Below are positions 1 to 9,541 of a stretch of 20,534 nucleotides of DNA, piece by piece. The position numbers were made by a program, and so were the translations under genes. Position 1 is the first letter of the stretch. Each line of letters starts with the position of its first letter. Source of the stretch: Proteromonas lacertae (Eukaryota; Sar; Bigyra; Opalinata; Proteromonadidae); NCBI GenBank assembly GCA_002245135.1, contig NGBS01000401.1, positions 1 to 20,534 on the forward strand. Reading direction: 5' to 3'. The notes beneath the pieces were generated by a model, which saw only the letters and a program-made list of their open reading frames with translations, was not told the DNA's origin and did no database searches.

Positions 1-159
1 AAATAACTCAGAGAAACTTATAGAATTTTGAGGTGATAGATCCACCAATTACATCATCAGGTTTGAATATTCGACCAATTATATTGTTATTTTTAATCAC
101 TTTAGATCTTCTTTGCATGAACTGACTTCAATCTTGGAATCTGAACAAAAATAAATCAT
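1..159 (-). CDS. Possible 5' start of an unidentified gene (partial, runs off the window)
   Basis: The minus strand has an ATG at 159-157. Its upstream context (an A-run followed by GATACATGA) is the same as at the start of the Arb2-FYVE-kinase gene at 3012. From this ATG the frame reads MIYFCSDSKIEVSSCKEDLK and stops. A one-base shift near 100 opens a second frame that includes IIGRIFKPDDVIGGSI. The product is not recognised. Other frame breaks of one base are common at this end of the window, so the break may be a consensus error. The call rests only on the shared start context and protein-like composition, and it may be wrong. Confidence 0.25.
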
Positions 160-427
160 GTATCTTTTTTGTTTGATTTAAAATGATGGTTTTAGCTTTT
201 AATCAAATTTGCTACCATGACCTGTCCAAGCAACACAGGTTAAAATATTCAATTATTACACTATACATCAATATTAATAATATTATCAACTATAATGATA
301 TGAACACAGATTGTCTTGTGATTGTGTTTTATGAGAAAAGTGTGTTTATGTAGTTATTTTCTGTTAAAAGATTTTTCTCAAAGTGTATTCATAAGCAAAT
401 CAAGCAATAAATCAATATAATATCCCA
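160..427. other. Intergenic, no gene seen
   Basis: This stretch lies 3' of the Arb2-FYVE-kinase stop codon (428-430, minus strand) and 5' of the possible gene start at 159. It is AT-rich with stops in all frames and no RNA gene that I can recognise. It should hold the kinase gene's 3' UTR and, if the next gene is real, that gene's promoter. Confidence 0.5.
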
Positions 428-3012
428 TTAATGAGTTTCACTTTCACTGCGAGGCATATCAGCACTTTTATCATAAGTAAAACCTTCAAAAGATGGTATT
501 GGTAAGCCACTGTCATCCTATATATACAATTAAAACCATAAGAATATAAATTATATATACTTGATAACTAGGATCATCTGGCACAATACGCGTATACTTC
601 TTATTGAAGTTTCCAGTATCTGTTTCACCAGTAACCAAAGGCTTCCATGGTGGTGTGATTTTCTTCTGTTCTAACAAATTCCAATCGATTGATTCAAAAT
701 ATTTGATGTGTTCTTACTTCTTCTGAATCTGTTGGACCTGAACCTAATCTCAAGGCTGGATCTCTTTGTAGTAATTTCTCAATTATATCTCTTGTATTGC
801 TACTCATATCGTTGGGAAACACTAATTTACCATGTAAAATCTTCTGAAACATTGTATTACGATTCTATCATAAAACGGTGGCTATAAGATATAGATTATA
901 AATCTTTATACAATTCCTGCAATCATCTCAAATATCAATGTACCAATACTCCACCAATCAATCGCTTTACCATATGGTTTACTCAAAAGCACCTCAGGAG
1001 CAACATATTCAGGAGTTCCACAGATTGTCTGTGCTGATGTGTTACTATCTACTCCTAGCTTCGACAAACCAAAATCAGTAATTACAATATGTCCCTCTCT
1101 ATCTAATAATATATTTTCTGGTTTCATATCTCTATATAATATATTCTTTGAGTGTAAATATCCAATTCCACTTACTACTTCAGCTGCATAGAATCTTGAT
1201 CGATCTTCACTGAATCTTCTGTTCTGTTGTAAATGATAAAATAGTGGTCCTCCTGCACAGAAATCCATTCCTAAGTATAATTTACCTTCAGTTTGAAATG
1301 CAAATCGTAATTGACATAAAAATGGATGTTTTATTTCTTCTAATATCTTTCTTTCTGTTTTGGTATGTTCTACTTGATTTCTTTCGACGACATATGCTTT
1401 ATTTAAGATTTTTAACGCATATATTTTTCGGTCACTCAATTTTCGCACCAATAATACTTTTCCAAATGATCCTTTACCAATGGCTTTGAGTAATTGAAAA
1501 TCATTTTTACTGAGTGATTCATTCTTTGGCGGAGCTGGTGATTGAATCATAGGCAATGTTTGTGAAGCTATTTAAACATAATAATATTCAATTATATATT
1601 ATATATATATACCTTTTCTTTTATTCTCTAAATAATCATTATAACATGGTTGACATACCCTTACAGCTCTTGGAATGCCTTTTAATCTCATACTATTCTT
1701 TGAACATTCAGCGCATACCACTCTACCACATAATCTACAATGATGTTTACGAACTAAGAAGGAGAAAGGCTTGAGACAGACTTGACAATCATCTACTTCA
1801 TTATCTGGAACCCAACTCTGTGATGGTAATGGATAAGAATCTTCTTCGTTGATTACTGGAGCTGGAATTGATTTTAATATTGATAAAGTTCTCTAAAATA
1901 AAGTAATTATATATATAAAAATATACTACTGGTGGTGTTGTAGCTGTCGGTGTATCATCCACTTGTTTCCCCTGAATAGGAGTCATTGGACATTCATCAA
2001 TACATGGAATCAAACTATCAGCATAAAACAAAGCATCTTTATATTGATTATTAATTATTCCACTGAAAAATTGAAATACTACATTGATAGATAAAACGGT
2101 AATATGTGCTACATTTGGCGTAGTGGTTGGATCTGGTCCTGCCGAAAGACAAATACAGCCTGTTCTACTTTCCTCATCTTCTAATCTAAAACCAGAACGA
2201 TATGGTGAGATTTTCAATTAATACATTTATCTTCTAAGAAAGTACATACTTGTCTTGAATCTGCCTTCATCTAATGATAGTTCTGCTGTGAGTGCTATGT
2301 TTGACTTTTCAAGAAATGCGATGGATTTTATCTTATTCATACATTCTGGACGACTTCTGAGTAAATTCTTTATTATTACTCCTCCATAGGCATATGCTAC
2401 ACATACTAATGTTTCTACATGTACTTTTGGTAATGATTTTATCATATACATAAATTAAATGATTCTCTGGTGTTTCGTTAAATTTAATAGGTATTTTTAT
2501 TGTATTTCCTTCTGAATTTACTGTTTTCACAAAGTTAGCGTTTGGATTTGTCACTATAACACCATATCCAGAATCTATTGCTTTTTCTACGTATGGTACT
2601 ACTGATCCAATGTTCAATCCTTCATCTATACATAGACTACGTGACCAAATTCCAGCTTGAGTCCTGGTTCCTGGTATAATTATTAATAAAGTTTCACAAT
2701 TCTCATAATTTTTGGAGCAATATACTGACAATTTTGCGTTTGGATGTTGCTGATTAGGATAATCTGGAATAACTACCTCATTACAAGAATATTTCTTAAC
2801 TAGTAAATCATGGACCTAGAAACAAAAATAAGCACATTATATACAAAATCATTTACAGCACTAACTGTTGCAAAAGGATCTACTGGAATATTGGCAGTTG
2901 TTGCAAATTTGTCGGTACTTAACCTTCTTAGATGTAGTTCTTCGTCGAAATAGTATCCCAAGTCCTTCAATAATTCACCTATACCAATAAAATGTCAAAC
3001 TAACATACTCAT
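428..3012 (-). CDS. Arb2 (FAM172-like) - FYVE zinc finger - AGC protein kinase fusion
   Basis: The start is ATG at 3012-3010, with a first coding exon of only four bases (3012-3009). Introns lie at 2979-3008, 2816-2856, 1893-1926, 1568-1612, 882-911 and about 519-560. The stop is TAA at 428-430. Domains in order: (1) an Arb2/FAM172 alpha/beta-hydrolase-like domain, about 2978-2050, with LLIIIPGTRTQAGIW, VTNPNANF, AYAYGGV and CLSAGPD; (2) a FYVE finger, about 1814-1635, with WVPD, RKHHCR and RVC plus the paired cysteines, which is predicted to bind PI3P on endosomes; (3) an AGC kinase, about 1505-660, with GKGSFGKV, YALKIL, YRDMKPENILLD, TDFG and TICGTPEYVAPE, ending in the hydrophobic motif FEGFTY as in Akt, SGK and PKC. 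The catalytic residues are present, so the kinase should be active. Activation by PDK1-like and TORC2-like kinases is inferred. About five single-base frame breaks occur (near 2405, 2236, 2215, 865 and 701). Family alignment crosses each cleanly, so sequence error is more likely than decay. Confidence 0.8.
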
Positions 3013-3212
3013 GTATCTTTTTTTAAAGCTACTTTTTTGTGAGAAATTTTTAATATAGCACTTATTACAGATATTTTGCTATACGCACACATTAATCACA
3101 CAAGTAAAGAACTTATTAGAAATAGCATAATAAAGCAATTATCAGTTGATTATAAATCAATCAAGTTAAAACACACATATAAACAAATAAAAAGATTGGA
3201 TTTATTTAAATT
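3013..3212. other. Short intergenic spacer
   Basis: This 200-bp gap separates the pseudokinase stop from the Arb2-FYVE-kinase start, both on the minus strand. It is AT-rich, with poly-T and poly-A tracts next to the 3012 start. No coding or RNA gene is visible. It presumably holds the promoter of the kinase gene. Confidence 0.5.
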
Positions 3213-5044
3213 TTAAACTATAATACTAACTTCAGAATTAGCACATTCAGCAGATAAAGCACTAACAACAGAATTACTATCAATATTGTTTCCTTCAAGT
3301 ATTAGCTGTTGTAGAGTATGCGCCGTTTTTAAATAGTTCTTGAGAGGTTCAATACCTTCATCAGTCAATCCAGTATTCGTTAAGTCTAAATACAGTAAAT
3401 TAATCCTCTGTAATGCCTCACATAAATATTCAATACCTTCATCACCAATACTATTATTCTTAAGTGATAAATATTCCAACTCAGGAACAGATGACAAATT
3501 ATATCTCAAATACAACACTGCATCAACTCCTATATGGTTATTATCTAAATATAAATATTTTAAGTTAGGAATTAAGTTCAAATATTCAGATAATATCTCA
3601 ACTCCATCATTCTCAATCTTTCTATCTCTTAAATCCAACGAATAACTCTTCCCAGCTGATTTCAATAGAATTGTATGTAAAGAATAATCAGCTTCATTCA
3701 AACCTTCAATAATCATCTCTTTCTTAGATGGAAAACTCCATACTAAATTAATAAACAAAAAGAAATAATATTCATTTTCAGTTTCAATATACAAGTTGAT
3801 AATACTATCTATTAATTCATCATTACTACAAATTGAACGTAATAACAATTGTTCAGTAATTGGAGTATTACTTTGACATAATAACTTAATACTATCTAAA
3901 GTAACAAGCTGGCTAGTAAATGATCTACTTGAATTACAGGATGATGTAGTAGTAGAAGAACGAGATGATGATGGTATGTTATTTCCACTCATTAATCTAG
4001 GTAAAGATAGAGGGATAGTTGAATCATTATTATTATTATTATTTTGTTGTTGTTGTTTTTGTTCTAATTCTGCTAATTCTTTCTCCAACTGATCTTGTAA
4101 TGGTGGTTGAACTGGTTTATTATTATGAGAAGGTGAATTGATTCTACTTGATCTACCTGTTGTTATTTGTGACTTTGGCGTTGGTTCTATTAATATTTCA
4201 TGATGAGTGTTCTTTAATTTGATTAATTCTTGGCTTATTCTTTCAGATGATATTCTATCACTTTCATTCATTACAAATATCTTTGAAAATAGTTCATTAA
4301 ATTTTGAGTTAAATTCATTATTCTTTAATGGTTCATATTTTCCAATTATGATTGCTAAAGCTAACTCATCATAATAATCACCATTAAATGGGGTTTTACC
4401 ACTCAATACATAATACATTATACAGCCAAAACTCCAAATATCTGATTGTATTGAATATTGATTAGACTTTAACAATTCCGGTGAATAATAATGACAATCT
4501 TTGAATATAAATGGAGATGGTAATAAATATCTACTATAATCACCTATTACATAGTGACCATCTTCTTTAAATAGAATATTACTTGGTTTTAAATTACCAT
4601 TGATGATATTCAGTTCATGGAGTGTTTTTATACCTTCAATTGTGTCGATTAATAGGTCATATGTACCATGGATTTTGAAAAACTTTGGAACTTCAACTTG
4701 AGATACTGAACCATTATATCTTGGCAGTAATTCAACAATTAACTTCTTTTCTGATAAATAGTAAGGAATAATCGGTTCAATGTGGGGATCTCTCAAAGAT
4801 GTTATTCTATTCAACATATCTATGTATTTCTGCCTTACATTATCTAAAACACAATTCATTTGTAATAATTTTATCATTTCTTGTTTTGTCGTTGCTAAGT
4901 TATTAACTAAAATCAATCTAGTATTATAATTGGAACTAGGCTCAGTAACAACCTAATTCAAATAAATACGATCTAATATACTTCATATTGTAATCCAGGA
5001 GCTACTGGATCTTCTAATATTGTTCTAGATGGTAATGCACCCAT
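3213..5044 (-). CDS. LRR pseudokinase with N-myristoylation signal
   Basis: The first exon is 5044-4982 and the second 4952-3213, joined over a 29-nt phase-0 intron (4953-4981), giving 600 residues. The N-terminus MGALPS fits the N-myristoylation signal (Gly2, Ser6), which suggests membrane attachment. Next comes a protein-kinase fold (about residues 35-250). It has a degenerate catalytic loop, NGNLKPSNILF, where HRD would be; DYS in place of DFG; YYSPELL for the APE segment; and a good SDIWSFGCI helix F. No glycine loop or VAIK lysine can be seen. With the catalytic Asp replaced by Asn, it is probably a pseudokinase. A Ser/Asn/Gln-rich linker follows (Q4 N6 near 4027-4065). The C-terminus holds about four ribonuclease-inhibitor-type leucine-rich repeats (3650-3250), such as LKYLYLDNNHIG and LEYLSLKNNSIGDEG. 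Its partners are unknown; a scaffold role is inferred. Confidence 0.85.
4024..4065 (-). repeat. Gln/Asn homopolymer linker in the pseudokinase
   Basis: Trinucleotide runs of ATT and GTT on the plus strand encode KQQQQNNNNNND on the minus strand, between the pseudokinase fold and the LRRs. It is a disordered linker prone to length change. Confidence 0.8.
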
Positions 5045-5185
5045 TATTCTAAAAATCAGTTAAGAAAACAAAATTTAAAAACGAAACGGTTTTATTAAAC
5101 TGGCTATATTTTCTTTATTTTTTAAACTCATTCAATAACTTATAATTACTAATAAATCTTATATAAAAATTAATATAATTGTCTT
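5045..5185. other. Short intergenic spacer
   Basis: A 141-bp AT-rich gap between two minus-strand genes. It should contain the 3' end of the upstream gene and the pseudokinase promoter. No gene is seen. Its length gives a yardstick for normal gene spacing here and makes the 31-bp overlap at 6520-6550 look unusual. Confidence 0.5.
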
Positions 5186-6550
5186 TTAAAAATCAATAAA
5201 CTCATATGTCCAAGGTGTTAACAATGGATCTCTCTCATCTTGATATAATCTGTAAGATTCAATTCCTTTAGGATCTGTGAATAAAGCTAAAGTAGATCTA
5301 TTCAAATTAAATAGATATAAAAAGTAATATATATACATTTCCTTACCTTCCTTCAATAAGTCATACTTCTGACCATTTGGTAATGATACTTTCACACCAT
5401 CTTCAGTTTCAAGTAGTTCATTATCAACATAGAACTTCAAATCACTATACAAATCACATTTGTACTCATTTCTGATAAATTTCACACCTTTCACTTTATA
5501 TTCTCTCATCATTTCATTCCTTTTACTATATCCAACCACTCTTTGATCCACAGTATAAGCATCAATCCTTCTCAATGGAATTATAGGAACAGGAGGTAAA
5601 GAATTAACATCCTCAACTTTTTCAAATCTATCAGCTTCTTTAGAATAAAAATAAGTTCTAAAATAAAATATAAAGTATGAAATCTCTTTATCTTTTGATT
5701 TTGGATTATCATACATTATATCTACTATTGCATTATAATATAATAATCCATCCACTGTGAATTTAACCATATCACCAATTCTCAAATTCTTAATATTATC
5801 ACTGATTATATCATTCCAAGCAATATCATATCTTTGATAAAAACTAAACAAATATACATCAAATTCTTCAGAATAACTGTCTAATTGACAGAATTCATAT
5901 TCATCTTCATCTAATTCCATCAATACATAATCACCAACACAATATTTGATTTTATCTCTGCTATTCTCCAATTCATATAAGATTGTTCCTTTTATTGGAT
6001 GTGGAAATACTCTTAAATCACAATCCATTGAAGGGCATAAGTTCTCTTTCATTTTTACTTCTGGTTTTAGATTCTCTACTTCAATTGGTACTTCTATTGC
6101 TGCTGGATTGGTTATTAATGGATTATATACAGCTAACATTGGATTTGGAGGTTTCTTTAATTTCTTCTTTTTTATTTTTATTTCTCCTTCTAAAGATTCT
6201 GGTTTATCCACTCTTGTCTGTCTTCCACCATATCCTGATGAGTAAACTGCATGAGGTTTCCATTCTTTATCTAACTGTATTACATTACCATTCTTATCAA
6301 GCTTGAGTCTGGTTTGTCTGTAACTTTGAGTCATAAAGTCATTTTTAGGTGTTTCTGTAACACTTGGTGGTGGAGCTATTAATGGTTTGTATATTTTAGC
6401 TACATTAATTGTATTTCTTCTTTGCTTTTGGAGTTGATTTAATTTCTCAAAATTATTGACTTTGGGTGATTCTTTTTTAGCTTTTGGAGTTAGTGATTTA
6501 TAATTAACTGTTTTTGATTTCATATCTGTACTAATCTTTGGTATTGGCAT
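5186..6550 (-). CDS. Unrecognised protein with possible tandem Tudor-like folds; may be the 3' part of the Hsp110 gene
   Basis: The open frame begins at an ATG inside the end of the Hsp110 frame. It carries one 39-nt intron (5298-5336), giving 441 residues with spliced sequence KEISTLALFTDPKG. The first 170 or so residues are basic and low in complexity (TPKAKKESPK, a run of KIKIKKKKLKK, repeated YNPLI/YKPLI patches). They are followed by a folded region with two similar beta-rich stretches, VGDYVLMELDEDEYEFCQL and IGDMVKFTVDGLLYYNAIVD. These resemble the opening strands of Tudor/Agenet-type barrels, but this is a weak match and I cannot name the family. There is no promoter-sized gap to the Hsp110 gene. 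The SPKK/TPKAKK-rich linker is continuous in character across the junction, so one fused gene joined by a tiny intron or broken by a one-base error is plausible. Confidence 0.6.
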   Translation of the reverse strand: MPIPKISTDMKSKTVNYKSLTPKAKKESPKVNNFEKLNQLQKQRRNTINVAKIYKPLIAPPPSVTETPKNDFMTQSYRQTRLKLDKNGNVIQLDKEWKPHAVYSSGYGGRQTRVDKPESLEGEIKIKKKKLKKPPNPMLAVYNPLITNPAAIEVPIEVENLKPEVKMKENLCPSMDCDLRVFPHPIKGTILYELENSRDKIKYCVGDYVLMELDEDEYEFCQLDSYSEEFDVYLFSFYQRYDIAWNDIISDNIKNLRIGDMVKFTVDGLLYYNAIVDIMYDNPKSKDKEISYFIFYFRTYFYSKEADRFEKVEDVNSLPPVPIIPLRRIDAYTVDQRVVGYSKRNEMMREYKVKGVKFIRNEYKCDLYSDLKFYVDNELLETEDGVKVSLPNGQKYDLLKEGKEMYIYYFLYLFNLNRSTLALFTDPKGIESYRLYQDERDPLLTPWTYEFIDF

Positions 6551-8862
6551 TCCTTTTCTTCTCTTATACCTGTCTTCTTGGGAGATGGTTTCTTATAATT
6601 GATCGTTTCATATGGAACTTCTTTCTTTGGTGATAATATAAACACTTTTGGATTATTTTCATCTTCATATCCTATAATATATTTCTCATCTAATTTCAAT
6701 GATTCATCTTCTTCATTAGGTGGATCTATTTCTGAATCTGGAATTCCATAATACATATCATAACTATTATTCACAATATTTCCAGCATTGTCATCATTCA
6801 TAACTTCTTCACTGTCATATGATTTGAAGGTGTTATATTCACTGATGAAGTCTTTGTATTGAGTTTCTTCAAATTTGTTCTTTTGGAAATAATGTTTCAT
6901 TTCTCTTATTTTTTCACCATATTCTTCATTCTCTTCATAATTTTTAATAAAATAAAGACATTGTTTCCATTTCAATTCTTTCATTGATTCTAATACTGGA
7001 TCAATCAATGACTCAAGATAGTCTATTTTTTCTTTATAATATTTATTAGTTCTAAATTCATTTCCTATTTTCTTATGTTCATTCAATAAATCAGTTATTA
7101 TTTTAGTCAAATCATCACTTTGAAAGTTACCATTATGTTCTTTCAGTATGTTTTGAAAATAATATATTCGAGTTTCATATTCATTCTTTAATTGTGCATT
7201 CTCTTCCATTTCTTCGATTTTGTTAATGTAATTATTACATTCATCTATTATTTTATGATAATAATAGTCATTTCTCATAACTTTATCAGAAATTATAATA
7301 TTTTCATCTTTATCTTTATCATCAACATCATCTTCATTATCTGGATTGATGTATTCTATTCCTTCAACTTTTGAACTGTCTATATCAACTTTTAAATTCC
7401 ATATTCTTTTAAATATTAATCCATTATAACTACATCCATATGATATACTTTCTTCGATATTCATCGTTTGATTTAGTCCATTTTCACAGTTTACACTTTT
7501 TAAAAATTTCTCAAGTTGTTCTTTCATAAATGGCATTCTTATACTTCCACCAATTGCAGTCATTATCAATTTTTTCTTTTGTTCATCATTTATTCCACTC
7601 AATTCTACACTCTTTTCAACCATTCTGAATTGTCTATTGTTTATCATTTTCTCCTGCAAAATTTCTTGTATCTTTTTAACTGATAAACTTCCCTCATAAT
7701 CTTCATCTTCATCATCATTATTCTCATTCTCATTTTCTTCTTTCTTCTTTTTATCCTTTGCTTTCAATCCTTCGATTGTAAACATAATCTATTATAATCA
7801 TAGTTATTATCATATATTAATCATACAGAATCAGCACCAGAAGCAGATAACTTTTCTTTACATTTTATCACATTATCTTTCAACTTCATTAAAAATGATT
7901 CATTCTCCTTGATATCTATATTCTTCTCTTCATTAATATCTTCTACCAACTGTTCAAATATTAATCTATCAATTAAAAAACCTCCTAATGTATAATCATA
8001 ACAACAACTCAATATTTTACATTCATTCTTTGTATATTTTACAACACTACTCCAACTACTTACATATCCCATATTTACAATGATTACTATCTCTTCACCA
8101 CCTTCTTCTAGTAATTTAAGTTTATTGTCATTCTCATAAGCATAACAGATTGCTGCAGAAACATTTTCTGGAATTAATTCAACAGAATTTTCAAGTATTT
8201 CTATATAAATAAATAATGATAAAAAATTATATATACCATTTTGAAGTAAATTATTTAATATTTGTATTTGATTATCTTTATAATATGGAGGAATCTATTT
8301 ATAATAACATAGTAATATATTATATTATATATACTGAAAATGTAAAACACATATTTGAAGGTGATATATTATTCTTCTTTATCATTTTCTTTATCTGATA
8401 GAATAACAGAAGAAATAGATGTTCATTCTTTAATTCTATATCTTCACCATCGAATTTGACTTGATATTCACTTGATCCATCCTTTTTATCCACTTTTAGT
8501 GAAGGAGGAACGAAAATGTTGGAATAGTGAATTTCTTTGTTGTATTTCAAACCTAATCCTTTTTTCAAATATTTTATTACATTTTTACTATTTCGTTTAA
8601 TCTATTATATGATAAGAAATCCATACATTTCTTTCAGCTAATGTCCCAAAACTAATATTCTTGTTCAAAAAGCATATATAATTTCTATGAATAGATAAAT
8701 ATAATAATACAACCAATGTTTTTCACTTAAATCTGTTTCTATAATAGATGCTTTCACATGCTCATCTGCAGAGTCACATTTAGTTAAGGTAATGTATTTA
8801 GCCCCAATGTCAATTCCTAATATAGCATTTTTAGTAAAATCTAAATCACTCGTTATATTCAT
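6520..8862 (-). CDS. Hsp110/Sse-type Hsp70-family chaperone
   Basis: Six exons (8862-8711, 8684-8627, 8601-8335, 8294-8237, 8200-7827, 7788-6520) splice in frame to 725 residues. The introns are 26, 25, 40, 36 and 38 nt. Hsp70-fold landmarks are seen in order: GIDIGAKYITL (phosphate 1), NISFGTLAERN, SIPPYYKDNQIQIL, PENVSAAICYAYE, VNMGYVSSW, CYDYTLGGFLIDRL, LSASGADSIMFTIEGL and AIGGSIRMPFMKEQLEKFL. The phosphate-2 loop is NMG rather than DLGGGT. Together with the acidic insertion (ENENENNDDEDEDYE) this points to Hsp110, the nucleotide-exchange factor and holdase for cytosolic Hsp70, rather than canonical Hsp70. The helical C-terminal part is lysine- and glutamate-rich. The frame stops with TGA inside the next gene's frame, whereas neighbouring genes end in TAA or TAG, so the true 3' end is uncertain. 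Confidence 0.88.
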
Positions 8863-9541
8863 TCAAAAGATTTTTATAAAACGACTCTATTTTTTAAAAC
8901 AGAATTTAAACTCACTCTGATGATTTATAGGGGAGTTAAAAACATATCGCATTAATATGATACATATGTTGATGATTTAATGATATAGAGTGAAAAAGGA
9001 TTCAATTTGGTGTTATATGAAAGAGTTTTACAATAATATTTGGAAGAGATGATGAATCAATTATGCATCATCCATTCTTTACAACATATGTAAAAGAAAT
9101 ATTGTGATTACATGATTTATACTTAAAAATACAGAATAAGTGGGTAGATTAAAATATTAAGAGAAGGAAATTATAATCATATGATGAAAGAGTTATTATA
9201 TTAAATATTAGAAATGAAAATGACATGTTGAATTTGGAGGTGTTGAATAGAGAAACTATAAAATTATAAATGGAATTATATATGTTTTTATAAAGAAAAA
9301 GGGTGAAATATTTGTCAATGATTATTGACATTTTGTGTAATTAATCGTCAAATCTATATGAAATGATAGAAAACATAGCTTTATATAAGCTGTTTAGTTT
9401 TCTTACAACATATATTAATAAATTGTTGAATAAAACCTTAATAAAGAATCATCCAATCAAACTGTTTGACCTTCAGTGTGAAAGTGAATTTGTATCTTTA
9501 TCAGAATAGTTTAATAGCAACTATTTCACTTATTTGCTGAT
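8863..9541. promoter_or_regulatory. Divergent intergenic region between Hsp110 and BTB-Ig genes
   Basis: This 679-bp gap lies head to head between two gene starts and must hold both promoters. I looked for heat-shock elements (alternating GAA and TTC units) and found no convincing array. TATA-like and CCAAT-like words occur (near 9383 and 9453), but these are expected by chance at this base composition. Small inverted repeats are present: a perfect 13-bp palindrome at 9457-9469, AATAGTT/AACTATT at 9505-9525 just upstream of the BTB start, and GATGATG/CATCATC near 9050-9075. The plus-strand stretch 9027-9340 reads like interrupted protein and is listed separately. Confidence 0.45.
9027..9340 (+). 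pseudogene. Possible decayed coding fragment of unknown origin
   Basis: One plus-strand frame reads as charged, protein-like sequence for about 105 codons, with segments such as GRDDESIMHHPFF, LHDLYLKIQNKW and NDMLNLEVLNRETIKL. It is interrupted by several stops. No GT-AG introns of the local type remove them. No family is recognised. It could be an old gene copy, an element remnant, or simply chance in AT-rich DNA. Confidence 0.25.

Noticed and set aside
2229-2256. A 16-nt intron in the Arb2 domain (GTATGT to TTAG)
   Set aside because: Reading through with one base removed gives a continuous match to the family's conserved Cys-x-Asn-Trp region, so a one-base error explains it better than such a short intron.
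5946-6306. Plus-strand open frames rich in Leu/Phe that look like membrane proteins
   Set aside because: They are antisense shadows of lysine- and glutamate-rich coding sequence on the minus strand; the same holds for 1244-1489, 3340-3645, 7192-7374 and 18862-19095.
9376-9460. TATA and CCAAT boxes upstream of the BTB gene
   Set aside because: Such words are common by chance at this AT content and their spacing is not shared with the other genes in the window.
8863-9541. Heat-shock element array for the Hsp110 promoter
   Set aside because: Isolated GAA and TTC words occur but none in the alternating five-base spacing required.
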